Shown one piece after another: positions 14,401 to 23,614 of a stretch of 64,000 nt of DNA (positions within the stretch are counted from its first letter, which is position 1; each line of letters starts with the position of its first letter). Position numbers and translations under genes: made by a program. The stretch comes from Ariolimax columbianus (taxonomy: Eukaryota; Mollusca; Gastropoda; Stylommatophora; Arionidae). The notes beneath the pieces are model-generated. The model saw only the letters and a list, made by a program, of their open reading frames with translations. It ran no database searches and was not told the DNA's origin. The stretch lies in NCBI GenBank assembly GCA_036924085.1, contig JAVGWX010000013.1:40313893-40377892 (forward strand), given 5' to 3'.

Positions 14401-16222
14401 GAGTGGGCTAGTGGTTAAGTGACACGGCTCACAACCAGAAGGTGCTGTGTTCGATCCCCACCACAGCATCGGCCATTACCCCGGCGAAGCAAACCCCTAG
14501 AAAATGCAGGAGGAAGCAGGCCCTAACATAAAATGCATGCTGAAGTCGGATGCACTGGGCCAACAGGCGCAAAATAAAAACCACAGTGCAACGCACACCT
14601 CCTTGGGGAATAGAGAAATAAAGCGAATGCTGGTTAACTGCTGACGCCCTAAAATCCTATACCGCTGAAAACCACTTATTCTGATTGCATTCGTTTCTCA
14701 GTTACTACGCTTATCTTTGTCTTCTGCTTTTGAATTCCTATGCAGTAGAAAGTATTGATAAAGTACAGAAAACAACTTTGAAGCAAAAACCAGTGCAGTT
14801 TCACCAAAAAATGAGCGATTTATCTGATAGTGAGCATGCAGGGCTGTCAAGACGGAATCTATTAGATTCATTGGACATGCTAGACTTTGATTATGATAAT
14901 CAATCAGATATTGAGATAGAGAGTGATAACGATGACCTAGATCTATATCACAGTAATGGTATCGTTGATGGTCAGGTCACTTTACGATGATTGTAGACAC
15001 TAATGAAAACAACGCAGGAGATGACGTTCTGTGTGCACTGCTCTCGGTGGATGGAGCTTCTATTGTAGCAGGTGCACACGTACAACAATTTGTACTTTTT
15101 GCACACTAACATTACATTTGAGACATTCCTCCATTCATACATAACATACTCAAAATTCATTCCAGTATCATAACAAATAAAAAAGTTACAGATAAAATAA
15201 GACAAGCACCCATTTCTCATTGGTTTTGTTGATTTAATTCAGGAATCTATAGATCAAAATGAAAATGCCTATAGGATCTTAAGGGTTAAGGTCCGTAAGC
15301 GATATGAACAAATATATAAGTTAGTTGCCTATCGCAATCGATGATGGATACATCATCAAATGGTTTTGTCTTGATGATGTAACTTGCGCTGTATTGGGAT
15401 AAAAGTGAGGAATAGCTGCTCTGGTCATCAACCTCACTCTCTGGTCCTGAAATACCTTGACCTAGTGGCAAGACATAAGTCAAGATGACTGGAGGTGATT
15501 AAGTATGCAGGCACTCTGGACCCTCCTTTGAGACCAGGGGTCACTTGAAACCTGCTGAACTCGAACCCATGTCATTTCCATTCATCTATTTGAGAGGCGA
15601 GTGCCACACCTTTCGACGACAGTGACCCTTATATATATATATATATATAAGAGATGTACAGTGACTGAAAAAATAACCAAATTTACAATACAGCCACAAG
15701 GTCTTCATCAGGGATAAAGAACAAACAGTAACAATTAACAAATCACAGGGCTTCCTGGTAATGGCTGCCAACTCAAACAGTGTTGAATCATTGTCATGCA
15801 ACATGTCTTGTTTATTGTTTTAATTTGTTTTTTGTTCCTGTTGAAATCTTTGTAACCGTAACATGAGTGTAGTTTAATTTGTTTTTCTTAGTCCGGTCAC
15901 TGAACCATCACTTATATAAGTATTTATTTCCCTTGGGAATACTGTACCATTTTTTTGTATTCCCCTACGCTAAATTTTAGCTTCCCTGGTGTATGATATT
16001 GACATAAAATATAAATTTATTCACAGGGGGCCGTCAGGAGTAAGAGCGCAGGCTTTGGATCGGGATGGGAAGCTTGTGGATGATTTTATCTTTGACAGTG
16101 GCTCGGGTGAGCTGGGCAACCGACTGTTGCATGTACGCAATGCCCCGTCACCTGGTGCAACATCTTCACTTGCTATAGGTGAAATGATTTCTGACAGAGT
16201 AGAAAAGCAGTTTCACCTGTGA
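2259..16222 (+). CDS. L2HGDH: L-2-hydroxyglutarate dehydrogenase, seven 3' coding exons (5' end outside window)
   Basis: FAD-dependent mitochondrial enzyme of the DAO-like oxidoreductase family that oxidises L-2-hydroxyglutarate to 2-oxoglutarate, a metabolite-repair step. Coding exons are 2259-2410, 3926-4057, 7122-7325, 9454-9621, 10734-10891, 14102-14233 and 16027-16222. Joined, they give about 379 residues collinear with the animal enzyme from its [16 protein letters not shown] region to the C terminus. Conserved blocks include [53 protein letters not shown] and [13 protein letters not shown]. All introns are GT/AG and all phases agree. The amino-terminal targeting region and the GxGxxG dinucleotide-binding exon are absent because they lie before base 1. 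The first 2.2 kb here is repeat-rich intron. The gene converges on the THUMPD2-like gene. Confidence 0.96.
2618..2842 (+). repeat. 22-bp tandem repeat in L2HGDH intron
   Basis: About ten units of gactataccttcacacatgg with small changes. It lies between exons 2259-2410 and 3926-4057. Confidence 0.85.
2876..2965 (+). repeat. Pyrimidine-rich TTC-type simple repeat
   Basis: A stretch of TTCTTCTTC-like sequence. It creates spurious Phe/Leu-rich ORFs in two frames. Confidence 0.8.
3030..3445 (+). mobile_element. LINE 3' fragment
   Basis: Broken frames contain the [19 protein letters not shown] and KWLGHVIRM motifs typical of reverse-transcriptase C termini (TKxxLxxxxxxPxLxYG, IxWLGHVxRM). Confidence 0.55.
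3926..4057 (+). CDS. L2HGDH: L2HGDH internal exon
   Basis: Acceptor ttttctacag, donor GTG|gtaagt, 44 codons in phase 0. Encodes [16 protein letters not shown], then ERGLQNGV and IKKIEPNC, matching the family directly after the preceding exon. Confidence 0.95.
4430..4738 (+). mobile_element. TTAA-type element family D, 3' part
   Basis: Matches 29540-29854: catctacataaacaa, tacctcagataa, aataatggcataa and gaagtggtct. It ends near agttaaaatcc, like the aagggttaaaatc end of the other copy. Confidence 0.5.
4950..5125 (+). mobile_element. Retroposon family A, 3' fragment
   Basis: Contains gtcggtccgaaaggtgcaaa, aagctgtaaactac, tactgatacttgcaaagccc-like and ttgagaataaacgaagaac, as in other family A tails. 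Confidence 0.65.
5130..5900. other. L2HGDH intron, no recognised feature
   Basis: AT-rich unique-looking sequence with no splice-compatible conserved ORF. A short G-rich run lies at 5590-5606. Confidence 0.5.
5905..6002 (-). mobile_element. tRNA-derived SINE remnant
   Basis: The minus strand shows ggggatcaaatccc (B-box-like GGATCAAATCC) preceded by a tRNA-like stem region. No complete cloverleaf, so not a tRNA gene. Confidence 0.4.
6641..6690 (+). mobile_element. tRNA 5'-half-like fragment
   Basis: Reads ggtccatggtgtaatggat, very like the 5' half of tRNA-Gln/Glu (GGTCCCATGGTGTAATGG). No 3' half follows, so it is probably a SINE head. Confidence 0.4.
7122..7325 (+). CDS. L2HGDH: L2HGDH internal exon (PHTGIVD block)
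   Basis: Acceptor ttatttttcag, donor ACG|gtgaga, 68 codons in phase 0. Contains [12 protein letters not shown] and the variable [10 protein letters not shown] loop. The 2.1-kb intron that follows is filled by reverse-transcriptase relics. Confidence 0.95.
7423..8015 (+). mobile_element. LINE reverse transcriptase relic
   Basis: Broken frames give KAFDC..., [26 protein letters not shown] (YADD motif with D to G) and FEHLGSIIS. It is 5'-truncated with several stops. It lies in the L2HGDH intron after exon 7122-7325. Confidence 0.8.
8085..8440 (+). mobile_element. Second LINE relic, RT thumb region
   Basis: Reads [16 protein letters not shown] in a shifted frame, then the degenerate coding region after the palm. 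It is a separate insertion from 7423-8015 because the YLG motif recurs. Confidence 0.65.
8450..9140 (+). mobile_element. Third LINE relic, C-terminal part
   Basis: Reads [27 protein letters not shown], then [18 protein letters not shown] and [10 protein letters not shown] in line with RTE-like C termini, ending [12 protein letters not shown]. Confidence 0.7.
9454..9621 (+). CDS. L2HGDH: L2HGDH internal exon (VPFRGEY block)
   Basis: Acceptor ccctatttcag, donor CCT|gtaagt, 56 codons in phase 0. Encodes [15 protein letters not shown] and [13 protein letters not shown], a FAD-domain strand typical of the family, and ends in GNIYP. Confidence 0.95.
9975..10135 (+). mobile_element. Retroposon family A, 5' part (interrupted)
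   Basis: Matches 59879 onward: gatcaagatgctgagcag, gagctgccaagacccttct, ctgcaacagggtagactg. It is split by the family B insertion at 10136 and resumes at 10506. Confidence 0.75.
10136..10491 (+). mobile_element. Retroposon family B, complete copy with target-site duplication
   Basis: 356 bp flanked by ACTAAGGAGAAGGG at 10122-10135 and 10492-10505, inserted in a family A element. It ends in (CAA)n. The tail and 14-bp duplication indicate target-primed reverse transcription. No ORF, so it is a SINE-like passenger. I see no clear tRNA head. Confidence 0.82.
10506..10690 (+). mobile_element. Retroposon family A, 3' part (interrupted)
   Basis: Continues 9975-10135 after the family B insertion. 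Ends in tgacgaagaagaagat, the (GAA)n tail, 44 bp from the L2HGDH exon at 10734. Confidence 0.75.
10734..10891 (+). CDS. L2HGDH: L2HGDH internal exon (substrate-binding region)
   Basis: Acceptor tatcactag, donor TTTTAG|gttcgt. 52 codons plus two bases. Encodes [20 protein letters not shown] and [10 protein letters not shown]. It starts directly after a retroposon tail at 10690, so that element sits about 40 bp from the acceptor. Confidence 0.95.
11142..11838 (+). mobile_element. 5'-truncated Jockey/I-like LINE with RNase H, bounded by 12-bp duplications
   Basis: Flanked by GTCCAGAATACA at 11130-11141 and 11839-11850. The long frame 11189-11725 reads the RNase H core: [28 protein letters not shown], then the C-terminal [18 protein letters not shown] and a CxC...H...C knuckle ([17 protein letters not shown]). 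The homologous copy at 49875 has more 5' sequence. Confidence 0.88.
12183..12247 (+). repeat. (TA)n-(GCAT)n-(CA)n microsatellite
   Basis: Alternating purine/pyrimidine tract of about 65 bp inside the TTAA element. Confidence 0.9.
13400..13930 (+). mobile_element. LINE RNase H fragment
   Basis: Degenerate frames give [16 protein letters not shown] and NKEAKTLIK, matching the second fragment at 56605-56935 (SHCGILGNExADxLAK type). Confidence 0.55.
14102..14233 (+). CDS. L2HGDH: L2HGDH internal exon
   Basis: Acceptor tgtcatttcag, donor ACAAG|gtaaga. The first base completes an Arg codon. Encodes [20 protein letters not shown] and [13 protein letters not shown]. Confidence 0.94.
14357..15285 (+). 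mobile_element. piggyBac-like TTAA element remnant with acidic N-terminal ORF
   Basis: TTAA at 14353-14356 is followed by CCCTTTTCAC, and AAGGG at 15281-15285 is followed by TTAA. A subterminal CCCTAAAATCCTATA (near 14648) is nearly mirrored by TATAGGATCTTAAGGG at the other end. The frame from 14812 gives [13 protein letters not shown] and a run of Asp/Glu/Ser, like the acidic N terminus of piggyBac transposases, then breaks off. A SINE is inserted at 14395. Assignment is an inference. Confidence 0.5.
14395..14634 (+). mobile_element. tRNA-derived SINE (family C)
   Basis: Head gggctagtggttaagtgaca with B box GTTCGATCCCC, then a shared body (ccggcgaagcaaacccctag, aaaatgcatgctgaagtcgg) and a tail ataaagcg. 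At least five copies lie in the window. Confidence 0.82.
15290..15630 (+). mobile_element. Unclassified interspersed repeat family H
   Basis: Shares the ttgcctatcgcaa... cctcactctctggtcctga... gccagtggcaagacata series with 27208-27530. Non-coding. Confidence 0.55.
15630..15649 (+). repeat. (TA)n microsatellite
   Basis: Ten TA units. Confidence 0.9.
16027..16222 (+). CDS. L2HGDH: L2HGDH terminal coding exon
   Basis: Acceptor ttattcacag. Encodes [33 protein letters not shown] and [10 protein letters not shown], ending VEKQFHL and TGA. I see no canonical AATAAA close downstream. A LINE relic starts within about 20 bases of the stop. Confidence 0.96.
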
Positions 16223-16235
16223 TCTTTATAAATGT

Positions 16236-17250
16236 CATCATCTGGTTGATCAGTCCTAAGACTGGTTGTAATGGTTGATCAGTCCTAAGACTGGTTGTAA
16301 TGGTTGATCGGTCCTAAGACTGCTTGTAAGGTTGCCTGAGCATGTCCCTTATTTGACCTTATCCTCTGTAGCTTTCTTTATTTCAGCATTGGTTTGCACT
16401 TTATTGGAGTCTTGGTCGCCACTTCCTCTTTTCCCTTAGATCTCGCCTTTATTATCTTCTGTAGAAGGATTCCATGTCTCATATAGTGTCCTAGCCAACT
16501 CAATCTTGGTTTTTTTATAATTTTCAATATTTTTCTCTGTACGCCTATCTCAGTGAGGGCATCGTCATTGGGTCTTCTTTCTGTTCAACTCTCTCGTTCA
16601 ATTCTATGGAAGCACCACATTTCAAATGCTTCCAAGTTTTTTTCTACAAGCTTTGCTAGAGTTCATGTTTCAGCCCCATACAGTGCAATTGTCCATACCT
16701 GAGTAGTAATTATTCTTTTCCTTGGTGCTTCTTCTTCAGCATTTGTCCTGAATAGAACAATTGTGACATTGTGTCGTAGTTTATCACGAGGCTGTGTTTT
16801 CTGCATCTTTCGGCCAAACACATTTGATTGCAGCACAGCATTTTGGGGACCAGGTTTGCCTTCCCTTTACGATCAATAACCTCTTAGCCAGGCTGCATGG
16901 ATGCAGTCAATGTTCAGAGCTTCCACTTTGAGGCGGAATAGTGATTATGAGTCACTGACTGATGCAAGCAGTCAGCCATGACTTGCCAGCTGCTGTCAGC
17001 TCATTTACTGCTGCATCTTTGACCTATTTTCCTCAGTTGAATCCTGATATTCTTTGAAGTTAACAATTTATGTTTTTCTCTGTAGGCCTTTTTTGCCAAA
17101 GCAATCTGTATCTTAATTCCCATCTCATTATAGACATTTTTTCTGATGGTTTATCCTAAATATGTAAACTTCTGTACTTGTTTTCATTATTTTTCCATTG
17201 ATGATTATATTTTTTGCTTGTGTTTTATTGTAAGGTATTCATTCAATTGA
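16236..17250 (-). mobile_element. LINE 3' part on minus strand, begins beside L2HGDH stop
   Basis: Starts with three 29-bp units tggttgatcagtcctaagac (16238-16325). The body matches 36195-36660 and the opposite-strand piece 40425-40610. It is interrupted by a family A copy at 16785-17010. Coding remnants are degenerate. Confidence 0.6.
16785..17010 (-). mobile_element. Retroposon family A copy, minus strand
   Basis: Contains tgcatctttcggccaaacac and agtcactgactgatgcaagc, complementary to family A consensus. Confidence 0.6.
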
Positions 17251-17291
17251 GTGCTTATAGAATACCTGAACTAAGAGTAATTAATGATTAT

Positions 17292-17688
17292 GTGCCTTCA
17301 ATCAGTGTCTTGTGTTGGATAATTGTTAAATACGAGGTGTCTTCAAATGAAATGGACCTAACTGCACTAAATGAACATACGTACGATGCACATGATGATG
17401 TCACTTCTGATATAAACAGTACATACCAATCGCCAAGTTTGCAAAATTTCATTATCCTACGATTCATAGTTTCCTCGGCAGACTATTGAAAAAATGGCGG
17501 TTGTGATACGGAATCAGTCTAGAGTTGATCAGCGAGCGGTGATTCGGTTTCTAACAGCTGAAGGATGTCGACCAGTTGACATTCATCACATAATGCAGGC
17601 AGTGTATGGTGACAAAAGTGTGTCGAAGACAACAGTGGAAAAACTGGACAGTGCTGATTAAAATAGGACGTGAGTTAACGAAAGATAT
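17292..17688 (+). repeat. 397-bp direct duplication, left copy (contains mariner 5' end)
   Basis: Runs from gtgccttcaatcag to gttaacgaaagatat and matches 18772-19168 over the same length with roughly a dozen differences. It includes about 40 bp of flank outside the mariner element, so it is a duplication of one locus, not two insertions. Confidence 0.9.
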
Positions 17689-18771
17689 GTCCTTGGGACA
17701 AACTCTGGGAGTGCCTGACAAGGAAGAACATCCCAGGACCCCTGATCTCTGCCATACAGTTTCTATAAAACATGCAGAAATTATGTGCGGACATCAAATC
17801 AAAAGTCAGGAGAGTTCAAGACCACTAGCAGAGTAAGACAGGGGGACATTCTATCACCGTACCTTTTCATACTCCTCATGGATGGTCATCAAAGCCTGCA
17901 AGGAACGGACAAAAAAGTATGAAGTAGGGTACTGGAAGATGAGACCAAGTTACATATCGGAACTAGCATTTGCAGACGATGTGGCCCTGATCACGAAAAC
18001 TGAAGCACATCTCCAGATCAACTTGCAGGTCTGGGAAGAAGAGTTGAAGAAGAGAGGAATGCACATCAGCAACTCCAAAACAAAAACCATGGTGATCGCC
18101 AGAGATGAAAAAAGACATCAGATAACCCTGGGAACACGAGCACTAGAGCAGGTCAGCAACTTTAAATATCTAGGAGTGGTAATGGACAGCAGGGGAGGAA
18201 TCAAACAGGAGTTAACTGCACGAAGGGCAGCAGCAGGTAGACTGTTCCATGCAATAAACAGAGGTTTCCTCAGTAGAAGAGAAATAAGCAGGAAAACAAA
18301 GATGGATGTATACTGCTCGACCTATGTGCCTGTCTTGACATATGGATGTGAGTCATGGGCAATGACTACAGCCCAAGAAAGGCAATTACAAACTTCAGAA
18401 ATGAGGTACCTAAGAAAGGCGGTTCAGGTGACGAAAAGGGACAAGATCCGTAACCAGACAATACGTAGCAATCTTGAAGTTCAACCCCTGCAGACACGAG
18501 TGGAGCAGTCCCAACTACAGTGGTTTGGCCATGTCTGTAGAATGGAAGAAGATCGGATACCAAAGTGGTCATGGGAGATCAAAAGTCAAGGACGCAGACC
18601 CCGAGGACGTCCCAAAGTACATTGGGAAGACAACATTCGACAGTCCCTAAGTGATAGAGGGCTGGATTAGAAAGAGGCCAGGAAAAAGACGGCGGATAGA
18701 GCAGTGTGGCGTTCTCTTTGGCAAACCTCTACACCTCACGGTAGAAGAGGAGCGACTAAGTAAGTAAGTAA
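17689..18771 (+). mobile_element. 5'-truncated LINE, RT and C terminus, (TAAG)n tail
   Basis: Frames read RQGDILSPYLF (frameshift near 17885), then an open 262-codon frame with LAFADDVALITK, FKYLGVVMDSRG, YVPVLTYGCESW, QLQWFGHVCRMEEDRIPKW and RPRGRPKVHWEDNI. The YADD-type box (FADD) is intact. It ends gagcgactaagtaagtaagtaa. It sits exactly between two 397-bp direct copies. A 3' scrap of the same family lies at 31121-31166 (minus). Confidence 0.88.
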
Positions 18772-19168
18772 GTGCCTTCAATCAGTGTCTTGTGTTGGTT
18801 AATTGTTAAATACGAGGCGTCTTCAAATGAAATGGACCTAACTGCACTAAATGAACATACTTACGATGCACATGATGATGTCACTTCTGATACAAACAGT
18901 ACATACCAATCGCCAAGTTTGCAAAATTTCATTATCCTACGATTCATAGTTTCCTCAGCAGACTATTGAAAAAATGGCGCTTGTGATACGGAATCCGTCC
19001 AGAGTTGATCAGCGAGCGGTGATTCGTTTTTTAACAGCTGAAGGATGTCGACCAGTTGACATTCATCACATAATGCAGGCAGTGTATGGTGACAAAAGTG
19101 TGTCAAAGACAACAGTGGAAAAACTGGACAGTGCTGATTAAAATAGGACGTGAGTTAACGAAAGATAT
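18772..19168 (+). repeat. 397-bp direct duplication, right copy
   Basis: Second copy of 17292-17688, beginning directly after the LINE tail. Differences such as gaggtgtc/gaggcgtc and gtcgaag/gtcaaag show some divergence since duplication. Confidence 0.9.
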
Positions 19169-19554
19169 CCTGAGACCAGGTCAGGCGCATATTGTTTCGT
19201 CAGAAGATGCCACCGCCAAAATTGATGCGGCAATACGGGTGGACCACCATCGGAGCTTACGCTTGCTACACTTTTGTCACCATACACTGCCTGCATTCTG
19301 TGATGATTGTCAACGGGTCAGCATCCTTCAGCTGTTAGAAACTGAATCACCGCTCGCTGATCATCTCTGGACGGATTCCATATCATACCGCCATGTTTTC
19401 AACGGTCTGCTGATTAAACTATGAGTCAGAGGATAATGAAATTTTGAAAACTTGACAGTTGGTATGTACTGTTTACACCAGAAGTAACATCATGCACATT
19501 GTATGTATGTTCACTTGGTGCAGTTAGGTCTGGTTTCATTTGAACATGCCTCAT
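18811..19554. mobile_element. Fold-back mariner-like element
   Basis: Starts TA-CGAGGCGTCTTCAAATG and ends GAACATGCCTCA-TA. The right arm (about 19278-19554) is the reverse complement of the left arm from the terminus through the transposase start and HTH region (FLTAEGCRPVDIHH). The interior AEDA-IRVDHHRSL stretch lies in the loop. The catalytic domain is absent. It is flanked by TA, the mariner target. Confidence 0.82.
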
Positions 19555-19914
19555 AGAATAGACTTCTGCTGAGACTCTACTCCAACACATTTTTTGTTTG
19601 GAAAGTGCTGGAGTTGCCTATTTCACTTCTTTATTTTTTCCATGGGTAGTGCAGGTGAGCATTAGCCACCACTATCTTATCCCCATAGTGCTTTACTTAT
19701 GCTTCATTTCACTCCCTTTGAAGCATAGGACTGACACTGCAGGAAATCTGCTCTTGGCTCACAAATACTTGCAGATTCCACTGTATGGCATTGGGTCAAA
19801 GGCCCACAGGCTGTTGAATCAATAACAAACCAACCATGTGCTTTTAAGCCATTTTGGAAAATCAAATGAATATATTTATGTGCATGGGGGGACTCAATCA
19901 TGATACTAAATTGC

Positions 19915-20090
19915 TATTAAATTCTGTATTTGCTTGTATTTGCACACTGAGAAACAGAAATGCTGATAATTCTGTATTTGGTTTTATGCACACATTGGGA
20001 AATATAATTGTTGATAATTCTGTATTTGGTTTTATGTAAGGCTTGGGAAATAAAATTGCTGATAATTCTTTATTTGATTTGATGCAAACA
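19915..20090 (+). repeat. About 60-bp tandem repeat, three units
   Basis: Units share ttgctgataattctgtatttgg and a gggaaataaaattg segment. Confidence 0.75.
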
Positions 20091-20142
20091 ATGGAAGACT
20101 AAATACAAATTTTAAAATTGTGTTTCTTGTACATGCAAGTGA

Positions 20143-20460
20143 GTCAATCAGTCAATCAAAGGCCATTGCTCCACTCGGTGCATACCATTGACAACATCCC
20201 ACTAGTATATACGGTCCTAGGCTGTTCTACCTGCCTCTCTCCAGGTGTAATCAGTTAATATAGTTCCTTCTCACATTCTCTTCTTCACGTATTTTTTAGT
20301 CTACCTCTCTCTCACTTCCCATGAGGATTCCATGTTAGAGCCTGTCTGACTATGTTGGACTGTACCTTCCACAGCATATGTCCTATCCAGCCCAATTTTC
20401 TTCACTTAATTTGTTGTTCTTGTGGATGATGTTGGCAAGTGAATGAGCACTAACAATTAT
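20143..20460 (-). mobile_element. LINE 3' fragment, minus strand
   Basis: The minus strand gives degenerate LGWIGHML-type and YTWREAGRTA...RIR motifs of LINE C termini, ending in a (TGAT)n/(TCAA)-type tail at the low coordinate. Confidence 0.5.
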
Positions 20461-20664
20461 TAAATTAGATTCATGAACACATGTAGGGGTGGCTAAATAC
20501 TGATACATTTGTTTTGGTTGGTTCATGTACACATGAGAGACCTCTAGTCTCATGTTTAGTCTTTATAGGGATACTATTGCAGCTGTACTTTTAACCTTTG
20601 CCATACCAGATTAAAAAATTACGTCTCTTTCCTGCAGCTGTTTGAGTTTTCAGCATGTTTCCGT

Positions 20665-20785
20665 GACGACCAACGAGGAGGTCAGGTGAGGATCTTGGTC
20701 AGTATATTTCTCCTGACCCTGGCTAACATTGTTTGATCAGTGTGTTTTGCCTGACTAGACGTTAGCCTCATCATCCTGGTTGTTT
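20665..20785 (-). mobile_element. Retroposon family B fragment, minus strand
   Basis: Complement of ggctaatgtttggccaggca and actggccaagatcctcacct. Confidence 0.6.
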
Positions 20786-20789
20786 ATTT

Positions 20790-21325
20790 TACGAACCTTT
20801 GTAATCTTTTTTTTATTTGTGGGTGTGTCTAGAGACATATATTAATTAGGAACTTGTTGATATTATTGTTATTATTGTGTGTATGTTAGTTTCTGAGATA
20901 CAAGAAGATGAAGGTGATAGTGGTGAAAAATAGCACAAACAAATAGACTCATCCGCTAATGGTGCTGTTTGGTTTAAAAAAATAAATTTGCGGAAAAGCG
21001 TACTGATACTACTATTGATGTTTACCGTAATGGCTATGTCTGTCACTTGAACTATAAACGTAGTTATTGTATATACATAAGCAAACTAAATAGCTCTACC
21101 TCCAAAAATCCTTTGCAGAAACTTAACTCTCCCATTCTCAATAATGGGTGAATCATCAAATTAAAGCGAAAAACAGAAGAAATACTTTCAAAAAATCAAA
21201 AAGTAATGTAAAAATCGCCATTGTTTTCGTCTAACAGTACATGACGGAAGTTGGAACTCTCTACAATCAAAAGAGCAGTATGTTCAGCCATCTCTATGAC
21301 ATTAACCCGGATGTTTATATACAAT
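20790..21325 (+). mobile_element. Family D element copy
   Basis: Shares ttagtttctgagatacaagaag and ttgatgtttaccgtaatggc with 29261-29854 and 61255-61600. Confidence 0.6.
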
Positions 21326-21639
21326 TAAGCGACAACCCTAGAGCTGTCGCAGAATTTTGACAGCGGTACGGAACGAGTCGTAATTTCTCTGCCGTGGTAC
21401 GGTAAAGATGACTTCTGCAGCAATTCATTATACATGATGATGATGTTAGCCCATGCACAATGAGAACAGAATCAATCCAGTGACAATTACCACACCCCTT
21501 GACTGGCAGGGACAGATCACCATTCTTCACCTCAGGTCAGCAAACAGCTTGATAAACAAATGTACAAACTTTGACTGTTTGTTTCACCACTGTACACATG
21601 TGGTATAAACAAACAAACTACTGAGTATGAATTTTACAG

Positions 21640-22010
21640 GGCTGTCCCCTGTATGGCCAGTTTCTGTGTCCAAGTGCCCATGTCATATAGCTTTCATTCA
21701 GTGTTCAGCGACTTGAATTGCTCTGTCATTCGCCTTCAGCATGTCACTCTCGTCACACGTATCCAGAAGGTTGGGACAAATCAGCAGATGACCTGGGTCT
21801 TGTACCGCACCACAGTCACATGTATTGCTATCTGAGAGACCCCATTTCTTCTTGTTCCTTCTACATCATGTTACGCCAGTTCGAAGTCTATTATTCTTCT
21901 TCCAACGTGAGTAGGGCAAGTGATCTCCAGGTGCAGGTGCCTCCTGAAGCTCAATCCCTGGGTGATGTATCATTTCGTGCTATAGTTCAATGCGACTAAT
22001 TTCAGGGCTT
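21640..22010 (-). mobile_element. LINE C-terminal fragment, minus strand
   Basis: The minus strand reads a degenerate CDCGAVQDPGHLL.CPNL zinc-knuckle region, as on the plus strand at 55030-55110. Confidence 0.65.
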
Positions 22011-22329
22011 TAACTGTATCGGCTTTGTTGATGTATAGTCAGTTAAGTAACATACACTGGCCCAACAAATTAACACTAAACTCAAAACTTACTTACTTTC
22101 CGTGACCTGGGCACCACATCAGACATCATGTTTCCAATGTTTAGTCACGTGGATTTCCTTGTCATTTTTCCTCAACATGTCATCCGTATTGTATGTTTTC
22201 AGAAGGTTTTAGCAGATCATCAATCCATTCTCATGCAGATATCATGAGGGTAATCTATGAAAATCACATTTCAGCATCCTTATTTGTACGCATCACAAGG
22301 AGCAGCGGATTTCCAGGTAAACAACAGAG

Positions 22330-22850
22330 GGTGGAGGCAGATGGAGTGATATGCAGCCAGATGGAATTAGTGAAACCATCATCCCTGATCAGTACTGGCC
22401 CTCTGATCAGGAAAGAGCTGGCCAATGACAAGCCCAGATCCATGAGCCCAGACCTCTACAGTGCCAGCATGACTGTGGGGATAACTTTTGGGGACTTGAA
22501 TATCCCAATCGTCCGCTGGTCACTTTGTGATGAAACTACACGACTGAACTATAACACTGGTTGTCTACAGACTCTGCAGTCTTCTAGGGATTGCTGTGAT
22601 TGAGGGACTCAAGGTCAGGGACTCGCTTCCCAACGCGATGAACAGAAATGGGGGATCTATCAAATAAATTATTTTGGTCATATAACACGACATTCCTCCT
22701 TGTTTAAGACCATACTGGAGGATAGAGTGGAAGGCATCAAGAGGCAGACATTTTAAGTGATTGGATAATATCAATAGATAAGTACACTGGAGATCCATTG
22801 CAGACGACCTTCGATGCGGAGATGGCACTTGAACTGAACTAAATGCAACT
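22330..22850 (+). mobile_element. LINE fragments, compound
   Basis: 22555-22600 matches the CR1-like 3' end (tctacagactctgcagtctt). 22670-22850 matches the LINE end at 1140-1230 (degenerate YFGHITRHSSLFKTILE). Confidence 0.5.
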
Positions 22851-22902
22851 GCCTGCCTCTTGTATATATGAAGCTAATTTTACTAACCAGACCTCAGTGT
22901 AT

Positions 22903-22930
22903 TATATATATATATATTTTTGTATATATA
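22903..22930 (+). repeat. (TA)n microsatellite
   Basis: Short TA tract in intergenic DNA. Confidence 0.85.
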
Positions 22931-23349
22931 TTCAGACTGCTGTGTCATATTGTTTGCATTATTCTTTATGATAAATATATAAATTTGTATATGGTTTTGT
23001 TTTTTTCCTTTGTTGTAAACATTACATGTGGTTAATCTGGACAGCATTGTGAAGAATAACAGTATTTTGTACCTGCAGTCATTTAAAGATGTTACCCACT
23101 GGATCTTGGGGAGCCAGGAATAGTACAACTGAACCGCCATGTATGCCGTAAAAAGTTACTAAAGAAAGTTGTTCTCTGGGTTAGCAACATCATCATGTTC
23201 AATAAATTGTTACAGAAACCACCACTGCAGGAGTACACAATGTGTTTCGGTGGAGGTTGCTTGTATCGATCCATTTACAGTGGTAGCTCTTTGCATTATA
23301 AGGAGCGACACAGGTAAGATGAGGGAAAGAATGAGTTTTTCTACGAACA

Positions 23350-23610
23350 CAAAATAGGAAGGAATGGTTCTTTTTATGATTAGAAGAAAGTAATGGGAAA
23401 GATTGCTTCTTTCTACATTTGCAAGAACATAATAGGAAAGAATGGTTCTTTCTACATTCGCAAGAACATAATAGGAAAGAATGGTTCTTTCTACATTTGC
23501 AAGAACATAATAGGAAAGAATGGTTATTTCTACAATCACAAAAACAATGAGAACGATTGGTTCTTTTTACAATCACAAAAATTATAGGAAGGAATGGTTC
23601 TTTTTATAAT
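23350..23610 (+). repeat. 39-bp tandem repeat
   Basis: Units contain ataggaaagaatggttcttt and ctacatttgcaagaac; five or six copies, the outer ones diverged. The 39-bp period is a multiple of three, so both strands show spurious repetitive ORFs. Confidence 0.88.
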
Positions 23611-23614
23611 CATC

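Noticed and set aside
23199..23587. Repetitive Cys/Ser-rich and Lys/Asn-rich ORFs on both strands.
   Set aside because: A 39-bp tandem repeat whose period is a multiple of three gives periodic peptides in several frames; no start or splice context.
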